In this document: positions 28,001 to 39,945 of the stretch, in pieces
Layout of the letters: each line of letters opens with the position of its first letter
Numbering within the stretch: the stretch's first letter is position 1
Source of the DNA: Lachnospiraceae bacterium
Lineage (GTDB): Bacteria; Bacillota; Clostridia; Lachnospirales; Lachnospiraceae
Length of the DNA: 64,000 nucleotides
Assembly (NCBI GenBank): GCA_017450065.1
Contig: JAFSYI010000004.1
Coordinates: forward strand, 40,525 to 104,524
Direction of reading: 5' to 3'
Notes under the pieces: generated by a model
What the model was told of the DNA's origin: nothing
Seen by the model: only the letters and a program-made list of their open reading frames with translations
Databases searched by the model: none
Position numbers and translations under genes: made by a program

Positions 28001-29679
28001 GCATCCTCAACCATTTTATCAGTGATCGTTGTCAGCTGGGTGATCCTGAACGGGATAGGCTCCTTGGGGTTTACATAAGTCGAAAATCTGTCTGTTATGC
28101 TTCCGTTTTCCACCTTGACCGCGCCTATTTCTATTATATTGTTCTTCTGCGGATTAAATCCGGTTGTTTCGATATCGAATACAACATATGTATCTCTGAG
28201 GCTCTGACCTCTGCCGTTAACAACAACGCCCATGGAATCATCCACAAGATAGCCTTCAACACCGTATATCAGCTTAAAATCCGGATATTCCTTATTTATT
28301 CCGGGCAAAGCATGAAAAGCGTCCGTAAATGCCTGTACCACACCGTGATCCGTTATCGCAAGTGCTTTATGTCCCCACATTGCAGCGCGTTTCATAAGTG
28401 CGGCAACATCGCTGACGCCATCCATATCGCTCATTTTGGTATGGCAGTGAAGCTCAACCCTTGTCTCCGGCTCATTGTCCATCCTTACCGACTTTTTATT
28501 CTCCTGAGCCTTCCTGATACCCTGAACATAACCAAGTGACAGCTCGCCGTCATACTTGTCAATATCGGCTACCGCCTTTATCAGAATAGATGCTCCCTCT
28601 TTAAGATATCCGAAAAGCTTCTCCTGCTGCTCTATTCTCGGAAACATTTTAACCGTTATCGTGTCGGTCTGGTCGGTTATATCAAATATGACCATAAGCT
28701 TGCCGCTCTTTGTTTCCTTCTTTTCAAGCCGTAAGACCTTTCCTCCCACCGTGACCTGGCCTGTCATGCCCTCTATATCGGCTATGGACATGGGCTCATC
28801 ATCAAAGCCTCTTCCGAAAACAACATCCGGATCGTCCGATTCTTTAAATCCTTTTCTTCGCTGGAAGCCTTTATTAATCTCTTTCTTACCTGTGCCCTGC
28901 TTAGCTTTCGGGTCATTCCCCACGTTTTCACCGCTGTCCGGGGAATTACCGCCCGGTGCATATCCTTTGCCGTCCTGTGCATTTCCCGAAGCTTTGCCTG
29001 AAACCAAAACGGAAGCTCCTGACTCACTGAAATCATCCGCACCTGTGGATGCAGACGGTGCATCCATAACGGTTACATCACCCTCCGGCATCACTTCACC
29101 CGGGATGCTTCCCGCTACCCTGAGTATTTCCTCTTTCATCCTGTGCTCCGAATGGGCTCTGGCTTTACTTTTCTCATGTATCTTGAACTTCACGGATACG
29201 GTCGCTGCAAGTCCGCAGCGTTCATTAAGGATCTTTTCGAGGATCCTTATGATATCATCCTTATGTTCCCTTGCCACAATAGTATCATCCAGTACCAGCC
29301 TCAACATATCATCCCCGGGATACTCATAATCCGCATGATAGAGAGTCAGATAATCGAACTGGTCATAATGCTTGAACTCTTCAAGTATACTGTCACGGTA
29401 TTCCTCCATAAGAGCCTTCACATTATATTTCCCGGACAGTTCAAATCTTTCATGGATGGTAATACGAATGGCTTCTCCGGCAAAAAGCTGCCTTGCTATT
29501 TCTCTTTCAATGGCATAGACATCCTGCTTTTCAATGATATGAGGTGTTTTTAAATATATCCTCAGTCTGTCCATGGATGACGTATTGGATATTTTGATCA
29601 CCTCTGCATCCGCGCATGCGGTTTTCAGTCCGTTATTCAATTCAAGCGTGGGAAATACTTCCGCAAACAGTTTACTCAT
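25084..29679 (-). CDS. polC: DNA polymerase III alpha subunit, PolC type
   Basis: The replicative polymerase of low-GC Gram-positives, with built-in proofreading. In order: an N-terminal domain, a linker of about 100 residues rich in Ser, Gly and Asp, an OB fold ([17 protein letters not shown]), a PHP domain ([18 protein letters not shown]) split by the DnaQ-like exonuclease ([17 protein letters not shown] acids visible), then the palm with [12 protein letters not shown], a zinc-finger-like CPECHY...CPECGHP and the helix-hairpin-helix end. About 1531 residues against 1437 in B. subtilis; the excess is mostly in the linker. I start at ATG 29679 after GGGGAG, overlapping ispG. No terminator is clear after it. 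Confidence 0.97.
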   Translation of the reverse strand: MSKLFAEVFPTLELNNGLKTACADAEVIKISNTSSMDRLRIYLKTPHIIEKQDVYAIEREIARQLFAGEAIRITIHERFELSGKYNVKALMEEYRDSILEEFKHYDQFDYLTLYHADYEYPGDDMLRLVLDDTIVAREHKDDIIRILEKILNERCGLAATVSVKFKIHEKSKARAHSEHRMKEEILRVAGSIPGEVMPEGDVTVMDAPSASTGADDFSESGASVLVSGKASGNAQDGKGYAPGGNSPDSGENVGNDPKAKQGTGKKEINKGFQRRKGFKESDDPDVVFGRGFDDEPMSIADIEGMTGQVTVGGKVLRLEKKETKSGKLMVIFDITDQTDTITVKMFPRIEQQEKLFGYLKEGASILIKAVADIDKYDGELSLGYVQGIRKAQENKKSVRMDNEPETRVELHCHTKMSDMDGVSDVAALMKRAAMWGHKALAITDHGVVQAFTDAFHALPGINKEYPDFKLIYGVEGYLVDDSMGVVVNGRGQSLRDTYVVFDIETTGFNPQKNNIIEIGAVKVENGSITDRFSTYVNPKEPIPFRITQLTTITDKMVEDAPYITEVLPEFLKFCEGCALVAHNAKFDTGFIRQKAKDLGIETDFTYLDTMYMAQALLPELGKFRLDNVAKALKVSLEHHHRAVDDAECTAEIFMKLIKMLEDKGIEDLEALERYGKESVDIIKKSMSYHVIILAKNEVGRVNLYKLVSLSHLKYFHRNQRIPKSVLQKYREGLIIGSACEAGELYRAIVEERSEEDIIRIAGFYDYLEIQPLGNNEYMLADEKHENINSKEDLININRKIIALGEQLGKPVVATCDVHFLDPEDEIYRRIIMAGKGFKDADDQAPLYLRTTEEMMKEFDYLPYDKAYEVVVTNTRLIADMVDRIEPVRPDKCPPVIEDSDRILRDICYNRAHEMYGDDLPVQVSSRLERELNSIISNGFAVMYIIAQKLVWKSMEDGYLVGSRGSVGSSFVATMAGITEVNPLAPHYLCPECHYVDFESDEVRAYAGRAGCDMPDKICPECGHPLNKEGFDIPFETFLGFKGDKEPDIDLNFSGEYQSKAHKYTEVIFGDGQTFRAGTIGTLADKTAYGYVKNYFEERGIKKRSCEINRITMGCTGIHRTTGQHPGGIIVLPVGDEIYSFTPIQHPANDMETDIKTTHFDYHSIDHNLLKLDILGHDDPTMIKMLKDLTDTDPQQVPLDDKDVMSLFQNTQALKIEPSDIGGTKLGTLGIPEFGTDFAMQMVIDAKPQAFSDLVRISGLSHGTDVWLNNAQDLIADGTATISTCICTRDDIMTYLINMGLDSEESFKIMEDVRKGKVAGHKSTKWDEWKKDMADHDVPDWYIRSCEKIKYMFPKAHAAAYVMMAWRIAYYKVNYPLAYYAAFYSIRASGFSYEKMCLGRAELERYLADYRKREDSLSKKEQDELKDMRLVQEMYARGYEFTPIDLFTVKAHKCQIIDGKIMPHLGSIEGLGDKAADAIVDACKDGPFISKDDFRERTKVSNTVIDKLASLGILGNLPESNQLSLSDIFSMT

Positions 29680-30737
29680 AGCTCTCCCCAATGATCCAGT
29701 TCATATTTAAGTGTCGAAAGGAGTTCACTCTCCGGAACCTTCTTAACTATCTCGCCCTTCTTTATAAGCAGGCCTTCGCCTTTTCCGCCCGCGATTCCGA
29801 TATCGGCCTCCCTTGCTTCACCGGGACCGTTGACAACACATCCCATACAGGCAACTTTTATATTCAGGTCATAACCCGCCGTCAGCCTTTCGACCTCCTC
29901 CGCAAGCGAGATAAGATCTATATTGGTCCTTCCGCATGTAGGGCATGATACCACTTCTATTCCGCCCTGTCTCAATCCCAGGGTTTTTAATATTCTCTTT
30001 GCCGATACGATCTCTTCCACGGGATCGCCGGTCAGCGAAACCCTTATCGTATCCCCTATTCCCATATAAAGTATGATCCCAAGACCCACTGCCGATTTGA
30101 TATTGCCCGAGCGTACCGTTCCGGATTCGGTTATCCCGACGTGCAGCGGATATCTGCACTTCGGAGCCAGGAGCTCGTGTGCCCTGACACACATTAAAAC
30201 ATCTGATGATTTTATGGATACGACAATATTGTCATAATCACACTCCTCTATCATCCTCACCTTGTCAAGCGCGCTCTCCACGATCCCTTCTGCGGTAACG
30301 CTTCCGTATTTTTCCAAAATCGGCTTCTCAAGAGACCCGGAATTGACCCCTACCCTGATCGGAACAGATCTTTCCTTTGCCTCCTTTACAACAGCCTCCA
30401 CATTCTCTCTTCCGCCTATGTTTCCGGGATTTATCCTTATTTTGTCAGCGCCGTTTTTAATGGCGGCAACAGCAAGGCGGTAATCGAAATGAATATCAGC
30501 CACAATGGGGATATGTATCTGTTTCTTTATCCTTCCCAATGCTTCTGCCGCTTCAAAAGTAGGCACGGTGGATCTTATGATCTCGCAGCCCGCTTCCTCG
30601 AGCCTGAGTATCTGTTCCACCGTAGCCTGTACATCCTCAGTTTTCGTGTTGGTCATCGACTGGATCCTCACGGGATTCCCGCCTCCGATCTTTACTCCGC
30701 CTATATTCACAATCTTTGTATTATCTCTGTAGCTCAT
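29676..30737 (-). CDS. ispG: 4-hydroxy-3-methylbut-2-enyl diphosphate synthase (flavodoxin)
   Basis: Converts the IspF product to HMBPP using a 4Fe-4S cluster. The N-terminal TIM barrel opens with [18 protein letters not shown]; the cluster cysteines are in [11 protein letters not shown] and [19 protein letters not shown] near the C-terminus. Length 353, the short bacterial form without the plant insertion. The polC start overlaps its last codons, so the two are expressed together, as in many clostridia (dxr-rseP-ispG-polC, of which the first two are absent here). Confidence 0.96.
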   Translation of the reverse strand: MSYRDNTKIVNIGGVKIGGGNPVRIQSMTNTKTEDVQATVEQILRLEEAGCEIIRSTVPTFEAAEALGRIKKQIHIPIVADIHFDYRLAVAAIKNGADKIRINPGNIGGRENVEAVVKEAKERSVPIRVGVNSGSLEKPILEKYGSVTAEGIVESALDKVRMIEECDYDNIVVSIKSSDVLMCVRAHELLAPKCRYPLHVGITESGTVRSGNIKSAVGLGIILYMGIGDTIRVSLTGDPVEEIVSAKRILKTLGLRQGGIEVVSCPTCGRTNIDLISLAEEVERLTAGYDLNIKVACMGCVVNGPGEAREADIGIAGGKGEGLLIKKGEIVKKVPESELLSTLKYELDHWGEL

Positions 30738-30767
30738 GGCACTCCTCTTTCTGAAATTTCTCCATCT

Positions 30768-30795
30768 ATAGTACCATCTTTTTGCTTTAATACAA
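30768..30795 (-). promoter_or_regulatory. Possible ispG promoter
   Basis: TTGTAT (30795-30790), 16-base spacer and TACTAT (30773-30768) on the minus strand, about 25 bases before a GAGG ribosome site. Confidence 0.4.
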
Positions 30796-30823
30796 TACCT
30801 TGTGCCTATATTGATACATTGAT

Positions 30824-33800
30824 TTACGAATCCCTGTCATTTCCGCAGGTTTTAATATTATAGTACGTAAATACCACTATGGAGCCTCCCAGGACTGCCA
30901 CAGTCATGATTATCAGAAATATTCTCAGCCCTTTATTGCTGCCCTTTTCCGTCTGCTTGAGCGTACGTACCGTTGTCACGCCTTTTTCAACCGGTGATGC
31001 GTTGGCGCACCTGGCCTCTATGGTCTGTGTCAGTATATTATCCGCCATGTCAACAGCTTCCACGTCTATTCTGTAATCTCCGTACCCGGGAATATTGATC
31101 TCAACCGTCTCCTGACCTTCACCTGATACCATCTCCTCTCCGTTAAGCCTGACAGACTTAAAATAATCTCCCTCATCATACAGACTTAATACAATGGTCC
31201 CGTCCTTGTTTACGCTGCCGTCATCGGACATACCGTCAATGATGACCCTCGGCAGGGTTCCGTCAACAATAAACTCTACAGTCTTTTCCGTCTGATTGCC
31301 GGCATCATCCACCGCCGAAACCTTAAGCACATATTTACCGTCTTCCTCAATCTGTTCAGCCTCATCATAATTCCTGCTGTTTATATATGTCTGATAGCTT
31401 ACCTCTCCCTGATCCTTTATATATTCGTTAAAGTTATCGGGAAGCTTAAATTTCTTAATGTATTTTTTGTTAAGATTCTCAACATAGTCTATCTGTGGGC
31501 TTGTCATATCCAGCGTAAACCTTACGGTCTTGCATGATGAATTTCCCGCACCGTCAACCGCATTTACTACAAGCTCGTAACTGCCTTCCTCTTCTACCTG
31601 TACCGAGAACTCATCCGAGGGGCTGCTCATGAACCACTCGGAGGCCTTGCAGTCCTTCTTCTTTTCATCTCCCGATGCCGTTCTGAGCTCATACGATACA
31701 AGTGTGGACTTATAATTGCTTTCTTTAACCCCGAATCTTATAACAGGCGGTTCATTGGTCACCAGCTCTTCGCTTGTACTGATATTGTCCGACAGCCTTA
31801 TCTCCGGAGCTGTCCTGTCAATCGAAAAGCTTATCCCTTCGCTTGAGGTATTTCCGGCTGCATCCTTTACTTCAACACTGATTTCATAATCTCCGTCAGC
31901 CTTAAAAAAATATGTATTCGAACTGATCAGCCCTTCCGTTTTATAATCAGCAAGCTTAAGATCCCTGCGTGTATCCGCGGACTTTACCGTACCTTTAAGG
32001 CTTACACTGTATCCGTCCTCATAATTATCGCATGCTGTAATCTTAAGAGCCGCGTCACCCCTTAAACAGGTCCCCTCATTTATCCCTTCAAGCTTTAATC
32101 CCGGGGGAGTACTGTCTACACGGAAGCCCCGTTTTATAACACGGGATTCGTTTCCGGCCCTGTCCGATGCATGGCATTCAACCAGATAATCTCCGTCCGT
32201 ATCTGTCGTAAACAGCGTCCCTTCGTTGCATTCCGAAAGTGTTTTGGCAGAACGCACTACCGTTTCCTCAGTCCCGCATATGATACGTTTTACCGTATAT
32301 CCCACACATACGGAATCCGGGAACATATCCTCACCGGTTACGGATACGGAAACCGGCTTACCGTATATCTTTCCTTCCTCCGCTCCCCTTAACGATATTT
32401 CCGGCGCGGTCCGGTCTATCCCTATCCTACGGCTGATCCTCGTCCTGTTTCCCGCCCGGTCGGCCGCTTCAACAACCAGTTCGCCGCCTTTTTCCGATGC
32501 TGATTCTGCGTTTATGACAAATTCTTTTTGTGTCCCGCTAAGACCCGTATCATAGCTGAAGCTTTCTTCCGCTATACTGTTGTCATCATATGTGATCCTT
32601 AACCATGCCGGCAATGAATCCGTATCATTTATCCGGACTATACACTTTACGCCCTTATTTTTCCATTCACCCTCTTCTGCTTCCGAATCGATCATAAGGA
32701 CCGGTGCGGCAGTATCCATATTCACAAAATATAAGCCCGATCCGATCACATGAACGCCTTCACCGGCTGCTATTTCTTCCGCACGGTGTATTTTATCTTC
32801 CGCAGTCGGAGAGCTTACATCTTCCGTCTCCCGATGATCCGGCTCCTCCTTCACATCCTTTATATCTCCCCCGGCCGGTTCTGCTTCCTTTACCCCAGTC
32901 TTATCATCTCCTGTCTTTGTATCCTCTGCCTTTCCTTCTCCCGGCTTTGCATTCTCTGTCTCTGTGTCTTCCCCCTTCTCCTCCACAGGCTTTACATCCT
33001 CTGCCTTTGTATCCTCTGCCTTCCCTTCTCCCGGCTTTGCATCCTCTGTTTCTGTGTCTTCCCCCTTCTCCTCCACAGGCTTTACATCCTCTGCCTTTGT
33101 ATCCTCCGCCTTCTCATCCCGCGGCTTTGCATCCTCTGTCTTATTCTCTTCCGTCTTCTCATCCGCGGATTTTTCATCCTCTGTATTTGTCTCTCCGGGC
33201 TCAGTATCCTCAGCAGCCGGATCCTCTGACCTTTTTTCCTCTTTATATTCTTCTTCCGGTTCTTTATTCTTTTTATTGTCAGCTGCTACCTTTTCGGCTA
33301 TCCTCATGGTCTCGGCTCTGTTTTCATTAATAACATATTCCTGCAGCTTTCTGAATCTGATACAGTATTCCCCATCCCTGTAAGTCACCGGGGAAATATA
33401 TACTTTTCCATGATCCGAACTCATCCAGTCTCCGAAAGTCGCGCCTTTATCATAACTGACAGAGTACTGCAGCTCTGTCTTTTCGCTCAACAGTCCCTCC
33501 ACATCATCGTATTCCATACCGGTTTCCTTCTTATAAAAGAACAGATCCTCCCGGACTCCCATATCGGCCGAAAACAGAACCGTGGAATTTATATTTATAA
33601 CCTCCTTATCCCTTGGAATTATCTCAATACCGTCATCCCTTATTATTTTTACGGGCAGTATTCCTTCTTCAGGTATTTCATTCTTTACTGGTCCCGTTGT
33701 ACCCGTATTGTCTTCATCTTCACAGACGGTCATGTTTTCTTCTGCTTTTGTCCGTGGTCTCCGCCATTTGTCATCCTGTCTCTCAAATGCGTAAACAGCC

Positions 33801-33874
33801 TCTGTTAATACCGGTAATCCCCCCATGATCATACTGAATAATACAACTATCCCCCTTTGTATCATCTTTCTCAT
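30824..33874 (-). CDS. Large surface protein with Ig-like repeats and a repetitive acidic region, 1016 aa
   Basis: Function not recognised. It has a signal peptide (about 1-30, ending AVYAF), a beta-rich part, then an acidic low-complexity region (about 205-365) of Glu, Asp, Lys and Pro with 30-residue tandem repeats (for example [19 protein letters not shown]). Five to six bacterial Ig-like domains of about 95 residues follow, each with a DRTAPEI-type start and an end like [15 protein letters not shown]. The C-terminus has one membrane helix ([21 protein letters not shown]) and a short basic tail. So it should span the wall and face outward, acid region first. It follows the kinase gene by 91 bases; the pair is probably one operon. 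No LPxTG motif. Confidence 0.8.
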   Translation of the reverse strand: MRKMIQRGIVVLFSMIMGGLPVLTEAVYAFERQDDKWRRPRTKAEENMTVCEDEDNTGTTGPVKNEIPEEGILPVKIIRDDGIEIIPRDKEVININSTVLFSADMGVREDLFFYKKETGMEYDDVEGLLSEKTELQYSVSYDKGATFGDWMSSDHGKVYISPVTYRDGEYCIRFRKLQEYVINENRAETMRIAEKVAADNKKNKEPEEEYKEEKRSEDPAAEDTEPGETNTEDEKSADEKTEENKTEDAKPRDEKAEDTKAEDVKPVEEKGEDTETEDAKPGEGKAEDTKAEDVKPVEEKGEDTETENAKPGEGKAEDTKTGDDKTGVKEAEPAGGDIKDVKEEPDHRETEDVSSPTAEDKIHRAEEIAAGEGVHVIGSGLYFVNMDTAAPVLMIDSEAEEGEWKNKGVKCIVRINDTDSLPAWLRITYDDNSIAEESFSYDTGLSGTQKEFVINAESASEKGGELVVEAADRAGNRTRISRRIGIDRTAPEISLRGAEEGKIYGKPVSVSVTGEDMFPDSVCVGYTVKRIICGTEETVVRSAKTLSECNEGTLFTTDTDGDYLVECHASDRAGNESRVIKRGFRVDSTPPGLKLEGINEGTCLRGDAALKITACDNYEDGYSVSLKGTVKSADTRRDLKLADYKTEGLISSNTYFFKADGDYEISVEVKDAAGNTSSEGISFSIDRTAPEIRLSDNISTSEELVTNEPPVIRFGVKESNYKSTLVSYELRTASGDEKKKDCKASEWFMSSPSDEFSVQVEEEGSYELVVNAVDGAGNSSCKTVRFTLDMTSPQIDYVENLNKKYIKKFKLPDNFNEYIKDQGEVSYQTYINSRNYDEAEQIEEDGKYVLKVSAVDDAGNQTEKTVEFIVDGTLPRVIIDGMSDDGSVNKDGTIVLSLYDEGDYFKSVRLNGEEMVSGEGQETVEINIPGYGDYRIDVEAVDMADNILTQTIEARCANASPVEKGVTTVRTLKQTEKGSNKGLRIFLIIMTVAVLGGSIVVFTYYNIKTCGNDRDS
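32916..33104. repeat. 90-bp tandem repeats inside the surface-protein gene
   Basis: Two nearly identical 90-base units, 32916-33005 and 33006-33095, and the start of a third at 33096. They encode the 30-residue acidic repeat in frame, so copy number can change without breaking the gene. Differences between units are a handful of bases. Confidence 0.85.
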
Positions 33875-33965
33875 ATTTCATTCACTCCTTATATTCCTTT
33901 TTTCTTTTTGTCATTTATCACAGACAGCTTTCTTTGACAGACCTTGACCGTATTTTCTCTCCGGA

Positions 33966-35510
33966 TCACCTGTCAAGCTCTTTAAGACGGTTTCTAATGT
34001 CTTCCGATGCCCTTATGTCTCTGTCTGCCAGAAGTTCAAGTGCCTCTTCTCCGTATTTTACGGCCTTTTGCTTATCCTCTCTTGCTGCAGACAGTATGCA
34101 GAGGCGTCTGCAGTATTCTGCCTCGTAAACGTTGTTCTCATCGATGAACAGGCCGGTCATCACGGCGTATCTTAAATCCTTGAGGCCTTCCTCAAGGCAC
34201 TCGGTCTCCGCATCCGCATAATCATCCTTTAAGCACTGCATACCTTCATAAAGGTTGGCAAGCATGATCGTATTTTCAAACCTTACGGCCTCATAACCCA
34301 GTCCCCTGTTATAATCCTCGAAATCCTTTATACAGCCTGCATACTTTTCACAGTCTTCCTCAAAAGAAAGCTGCAGGCCGCAGAGCTGTTTATAATAAAC
34401 AACGTCAGGATAGGTCTCTTCATCCACAGGATTAAAATATCTCAAAGCTTCCCTGTAATTACGTTTAACGCTAAAATAATGCCTTGCCACTTCATAAGAG
34501 AATCTGTTGGTTGCCTCGGCATCAAGGCATCCGGCTTCCAGATAACCGCAGATGATCCTGATGCCTTCATCAGTGTACTCTCCGCCTTTAATATGTCCTT
34601 TAAGCTCTCCCGCCATCTCCGCCGCCGGTGTTACTGCCGATTCGGCAAGCACATGTCTGACTGCAAAAAAGCCTGACATTATAAGGCTTAATACCGCAGC
34701 ACATGCACATGCTGCCACCCGGAATCTTACATACCTTTTTGTTCTGAGGGTATTAAGAGCCCGGAGCAGTTCATCCATGCTTCTGTACCGCCCGTCCTTC
34801 TCTTCACAGATACAGTTAAGAATTATACTTTTAAGCTTACCCGGTACTTTACGGTCTTTGCGTATCATCCGTTCCTGATCCTTAAGCTCCTTTACCGGAC
34901 GTTTTCTGCTTATCATTGCATACATCAGCATTCCGAAGGCAAAAACATCGGTTCTTTCATCCAACAGCTCACCACGGTTAAAATACTGTTCCGGAGCCGC
35001 ATATCCTACCGTCCCGTACAGCGAGCCCCTGTCTGCAATACGGCCGGCTATTCCAAAATCAATAAGCTTCAGGCTGCCGTCATTTTTGAGCATTATGTTT
35101 TCAAGCTTCAGATCAAGATATAATATCGAAGGCTTTAACATATGAAGATATCTTATGGCCTCTGCAATGCTTACCCACCAGTCCACCATCATTTTTCTGG
35201 ATACAGGGCTTTTCTTAAGAACCTTGTCAAGCGTAATACCTTCTATATAATCACTCACGATCACATAGCCTTCCGCCTCCTGCCAGGCATCGACTATCCT
35301 CGGAAACATCTCATAGTCAAGCCTGATCATCATATTAATTTCATTTTGCGCAAGCCATCCCGTATCATCATCACGGGACGCAATGAACTTAACAGCCCAT
35401 TTCTTCCCTATGGACACATCCTCAGCCAGGTAGACAGATGAACTTCCACCTAGTCCGATGCATCTGACAATACGATACCTGTCGCGCAGAATCATACCAT
35501 TAGACAACAT
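33966..35510 (-). CDS. Membrane Ser/Thr protein kinase with helical C-terminal domain, 514 aa
   Basis: A Hanks-type kinase at the N-terminus (about 1-260): glycine loop GLGGSSSVY, lysine in WAVKFI, catalytic loop YLDLKLEN, DFG in LIDFGIAG and YAAPEQY. The catalytic loop lacks the His and Arg of HRD (it reads YLD), but the Asp, Lys and Asn needed for catalysis are there. A membrane helix is near 265-288 (VAACACAAVLSLIMSGFF). The last 220 residues are all helical, like TPR or solenoid repeats (EVARHYFSVKRNYREALRYF), and no PASTA domains exist, unlike PrkC. The next gene encodes the Ig-like surface protein, so a sensor or regulatory pair is possible. A promoter precedes it. Confidence 0.88.
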   Translation of the reverse strand: MLSNGMILRDRYRIVRCIGLGGSSSVYLAEDVSIGKKWAVKFIASRDDDTGWLAQNEINMMIRLDYEMFPRIVDAWQEAEGYVIVSDYIEGITLDKVLKKSPVSRKMMVDWWVSIAEAIRYLHMLKPSILYLDLKLENIMLKNDGSLKLIDFGIAGRIADRGSLYGTVGYAAPEQYFNRGELLDERTDVFAFGMLMYAMISRKRPVKELKDQERMIRKDRKVPGKLKSIILNCICEEKDGRYRSMDELLRALNTLRTKRYVRFRVAACACAAVLSLIMSGFFAVRHVLAESAVTPAAEMAGELKGHIKGGEYTDEGIRIICGYLEAGCLDAEATNRFSYEVARHYFSVKRNYREALRYFNPVDEETYPDVVYYKQLCGLQLSFEEDCEKYAGCIKDFEDYNRGLGYEAVRFENTIMLANLYEGMQCLKDDYADAETECLEEGLKDLRYAVMTGLFIDENNVYEAEYCRRLCILSAAREDKQKAVKYGEEALELLADRDIRASEDIRNRLKELDR

Positions 35511-35609
35511 TTGATCACCCCGGTCTTTCTGTGCGAAACCTTTATTTCATTTACATATAACTGGAATATTGACGGATCCCGTCCGATATGTTGATTTAAA
35601 CGTGATTAC

Positions 35610-35639
35610 ATAGTAACCGATAAGAATATACAATGTCAA
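35610..35639 (-). promoter_or_regulatory. Kinase operon promoter
   Basis: Consensus TTGACA (35639-35634), 18-base spacer, TACTAT (35615-35610), with an A-rich stretch upstream (35640-35665). Confidence 0.65.
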
Positions 35640-35688
35640 TACTTTTTTGTTTTTTATATGTTTTATATGTTTCCACGAACGGCTTTTA

Positions 35689-36504
35689 TCAGAGAGCTCT
35701 TCCGATCTTTTCTCCCATTTTAACGGAGATTTCGCGAGATGTACCTGCAGATACCCTGACATCGGGACGCAATGCCATCTTACCGTCAGGTATTAACAGT
35801 ATGACAGTAGAACCACCGTATTCAAAGTGTCCCTTTTCGTCCCCGCGGACAATATGACCCGCTGCCGTCTTCTCGTTAACTATCCTGCCTACCAGCATTG
35901 CTCCGACTTCCATCTGGACACATCTTCCGAAGCTTTCCGTATCGATCACGGCATACTCTCTTGTATTCTCGGCAAAAACAGGGAATTCCTCAAGCGCGAC
36001 CGGCCTGACAGTATGATAGAAACCCGGGATATGCCTGTTCTTATATTTGAAACCCGAATCAAAGTATATATATCTGTGATAATGATATACGCATAATCTG
36101 AACACAAGCGCATATCCGTTCTTATACGTATCGGCCAGCTTTGCATCCCTCAGCATGCTCTTTAGCGTAAACCTGCTCTGTTTTATGTCAAGAACAGTAT
36201 CTCCGCCTATCCTGTAAACACTGAGCAGTCCGTCACACGGAGCTATAAGGGCATTACTGTCATGGTTTACGCTCCTTCTTCCATTCTTTATCCTGCGGCA
36301 GAAAAAATCATTAAAGCTGTGTATGCCGTCAGACCTGTAGTCGGAAAGATCTATGCCGTAGATCTTTATGAATGGGGCTATAAAGGCCTTGGACGCCCTG
36401 CTGTCAAGTATCCTTCCGCTCAGAGCTGAAACCGGACGGCTCACAAGAGCCTTAAGTATCAGCCTTCCCGGCCTTGTTTTATATAATAATTCAGTAGTAT
36501 TCAT
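35689..36504 (-). CDS. psd: Phosphatidylserine decarboxylase
   Basis: Turns phosphatidylserine into phosphatidylethanolamine; the proenzyme cleaves itself at a serine to make a pyruvoyl cofactor. The cleavage motif reads GGST near residue 230 (EYGGSTVILL), a variant of LGST. Conserved histidines (LCVYHYHRYIYFDSG) and IAPCDGLLSVY are present. Length 271, of the Clostridium-type Psd. It starts 3 bases after pssA. Presence of the whole route means the membrane probably contains phosphatidylethanolamine, as in Clostridium and some Lachnospiraceae. Confidence 0.92.
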   Translation of the reverse strand: MNTTELLYKTRPGRLILKALVSRPVSALSGRILDSRASKAFIAPFIKIYGIDLSDYRSDGIHSFNDFFCRRIKNGRRSVNHDSNALIAPCDGLLSVYRIGGDTVLDIKQSRFTLKSMLRDAKLADTYKNGYALVFRLCVYHYHRYIYFDSGFKYKNRHIPGFYHTVRPVALEEFPVFAENTREYAVIDTESFGRCVQMEVGAMLVGRIVNEKTAAGHIVRGDEKGHFEYGGSTVILLIPDGKMALRPDVRVSAGTSREISVKMGEKIGRAL

Positions 36505-36507
36505 ATA

Positions 36508-37197
36508 TTAAACGATAAATGCAATGATTATGGAGATAAATTCGATCAGACCTATTACTATCATTACAGCCAGACCTATTTTCCCGGGTTTTCTTACTCT
36601 CACATTCATTACAAATGCCATGGCGAGTACGAGCATAACCAGGAAATATATTATGGTAAGATCCCATTTGCAGGCAAGGTGAACGATCATCACCAAAGGA
36701 AATACCAATGCCGCCGAAGTAACCGGAAGGCCTATATAATAAGTATGTCCGGTTCTTTCCTCTTCCTCTCTCCGCATATCACTGGTTGCGTTAAAATACG
36801 CAAGCCTTATAAGAGCCGCCAGAACATAGAAAAGAGCGATCACAAGCAGGATCACAAGCATTGCAAATGAACCCTCATAATCCCTTTTTCTGACTATTTC
36901 GGTGAATATTCCGCTTTTTCTGAGCTGTGCAAGCCCGATAGAAACAGGAAGAATACCAAAACATACCAGATCGGCCAGCGAATCTATCTGGATACCAAAG
37001 TTCTTCTCCACCTCGGTACGGTTCTTCTTTGTTCTTGCGATCCGCCCGTCCAAAGTATCCAGGATCCCCGATGCCATCAGAAAAAACACTCCAATATCCG
37101 GATGTCCCACGCCCGTTACCGTGATTATAAATCCAAGAACGCCTGAAATGAGCGATAAATATGTTACAATAACCGTATAATCGTAAACACCGATCAT
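36508..37197 (-). CDS. pssA: CDP-diacylglycerol-serine O-phosphatidyltransferase
   Basis: Makes phosphatidylserine. The CDP-alcohol transferase signature is DGRIARTKKNRTEVEKNFG then QIDSLADL, with the typical serine-type SLADLVCFG. Six to seven membrane helices in 229 residues. It overlaps the flippase-like gene by 4 bases (ATGA) and is followed by psd, so substrate and product enzymes are produced together. Confidence 0.92.
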   Translation of the reverse strand: MIGVYDYTVIVTYLSLISGVLGFIITVTGVGHPDIGVFFLMASGILDTLDGRIARTKKNRTEVEKNFGIQIDSLADLVCFGILPVSIGLAQLRKSGIFTEIVRKRDYEGSFAMLVILLVIALFYVLAALIRLAYFNATSDMRREEEERTGHTYYIGLPVTSAALVFPLVMIVHLACKWDLTIIYFLVMLVLAMAFVMNVRVRKPGKIGLAVMIVIGLIEFISIIIAFIV

Positions 37198-38264
37198 TTA
37201 GATTCCTCCTTTTGAACACCTCCGGATACTCTGCTTTTCCATAAATGCCATGCCAAAGTGATCAGGCCGCTGACCGCTACACATATATAAAACGTAATAC
37301 CCCTGCTTATAAGTTCAACGGTAAATGCCATACTTTCTCCCATAACATCGGTAAATCCGTCGATCATAAGATAATCGGATATTCCCATTCCACCCGGTAC
37401 AGGAACATAATTATATCCTATTGTTATAAGACACTGCTTTGCAAATACCGACAGCATATGTGATCTTTCTCCGCCAAGCGACCTGTAAACCAGCACCGGA
37501 ACAATTATCTGTGAAGCCCTCTGGACCAGGTTGAGCAGAAAAGAATATAACAGAATACTTCTGCTGTTCGATATGATATCCGAGCATCTTCTGTAGTCAT
37601 TTCTCATCTTTTCAAGCTTGGATATCCTGCCTTCCTTATTTCTTATTATATTTATTTTATGAAGCCTGTTTACCAGGCCCTTGAGCGGTTCAAATATCAG
37701 ACTGTCGTTCCTCAGAACCACGGATATAAGAACAGAAAGCAGTGAAAGCGCCGTGAATCCTATAATGATCAAAACCCTTGAAAACGTACTGAAGGCCTGA
37801 AATGCATTCGGCTCAATAACAATTGACACAAATCCCAGAGTTATTATGGAAAGCGTATACATGAAAAGATTCAGTATAAGCGTTGCCGTAGCTATACCCC
37901 CCGGTATGCCGTCACGCATCATAAAGAAAATACTTGCCGGCTGCCCTCCTGTTGAAGACGGGGTTATGGCCGAAAAATATACATCCGAAGTACTGTATAT
38001 CAGGCCCTTAAGAGGAACCTTCCCGTAACCCGATCTCTTTATGATACAGCTGATGGCAAAAGCCTCAAATATCACATACATGGCCGAAAAAAAAACCGCC
38101 GCCAGCATATACCGTTTATTCGAGTTACCTATTATATCCATAAGCTCGGCAAATGACATCTCACTGTTCTGTTTCAATACGATCCTTACAGTAAGAACAG
38201 CCAGCATTATGGAAATAAAGGTCCATATTATGTTTTTATTGATTTTCTTTTTTTGATGTGACAT
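37194..38264 (-). CDS. Flippase-like / lysylphosphatidylglycerol synthase transmembrane (UPF0104) family protein
   Basis: An integral membrane protein of 356 residues with eight or so predicted helices, similar in layout to the N-terminal membrane domain of MprF (LPG_synthase_TM family). Conserved pieces seen are TPSSTGGQPASIFFMM and YNYVPVPGGMGISDYLM, both typical of this family. No lysyl-transfer domain follows. It is the first gene of the phospholipid operon, suggesting a role in moving or regulating phosphatidylserine or phosphatidylethanolamine; this is inference. Confidence 0.82.
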   Translation of the reverse strand: MSHQKKKINKNIIWTFISIMLAVLTVRIVLKQNSEMSFAELMDIIGNSNKRYMLAAVFFSAMYVIFEAFAISCIIKRSGYGKVPLKGLIYSTSDVYFSAITPSSTGGQPASIFFMMRDGIPGGIATATLILNLFMYTLSIITLGFVSIVIEPNAFQAFSTFSRVLIIIGFTALSLLSVLISVVLRNDSLIFEPLKGLVNRLHKINIIRNKEGRISKLEKMRNDYRRCSDIISNSRSILLYSFLLNLVQRASQIIVPVLVYRSLGGERSHMLSVFAKQCLITIGYNYVPVPGGMGISDYLMIDGFTDVMGESMAFTVELISRGITFYICVAVSGLITLAWHLWKSRVSGGVQKEESK

Positions 38265-38349
38265 ATTTTAAATCTATCCGGATAATATCATCCGGTACCG
38301 GCCGCTCTGTTTATCATCATACATTCACCGGATACCGTAACATTTATTG

Positions 38350-38379
38350 ATTATATACCATAAACCGGGTAAAAATCAA
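38350..38379 (-). promoter_or_regulatory. Phospholipid operon promoter
   Basis: TTGATT (38379-38374), 18-base spacer, TATAAT (38355-38350). A hairpin CCGGAT-N6-ATCCGG (38279-38296) lies in the leader just before the weak ribosome site. Confidence 0.68.
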
Positions 38380-38387
38380 TCAAGAAT

Positions 38388-38418
38388 AAGTCCCGTAAAC
38401 CACAGGCTTACGGGACTT
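38388..38418 (-). terminator. gdhA intrinsic terminator
   Basis: An 11-base-pair stem AAGTCCCGTAA/TTACGGGACTT with a 9-base loop, 54 bases after the gdhA stop, followed by a T-rich stretch on the minus strand. Confidence 0.75.
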
Positions 38419-38471
38419 TATCATTTTTATAAAATATAACTCCTATCTTTTATGACAACATCACTAAAAGA

Positions 38472-39848
<1,377 letters not shown>

Positions 39849-39852
39849 CTAT

Positions 39853-39895
39853 AAAATAAAACGTCAAAGAAGCATGAGCCCATGCTTCTCTGACG
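39853..39895 (-). terminator. Intrinsic terminator after the SH3-domain gene
   Basis: A 15-base-pair stem (39881-39895 with 39862-39876, one G-T pair), 4-base loop, then TTTTATTTTAT on the minus strand. Confidence 0.85.
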
Positions 39896-39945
39896 CCTTT
39901 GTCCGAAAAACATTATATATCGGCTTTTTTCACAATGCAAGAACT

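Noticed and set aside
32704-33383. Long plus-strand frames antisense to the surface-protein gene
   Set aside because: They mirror the low-complexity acidic repeats (serine, proline and leucine runs) and have no ribosome sites.
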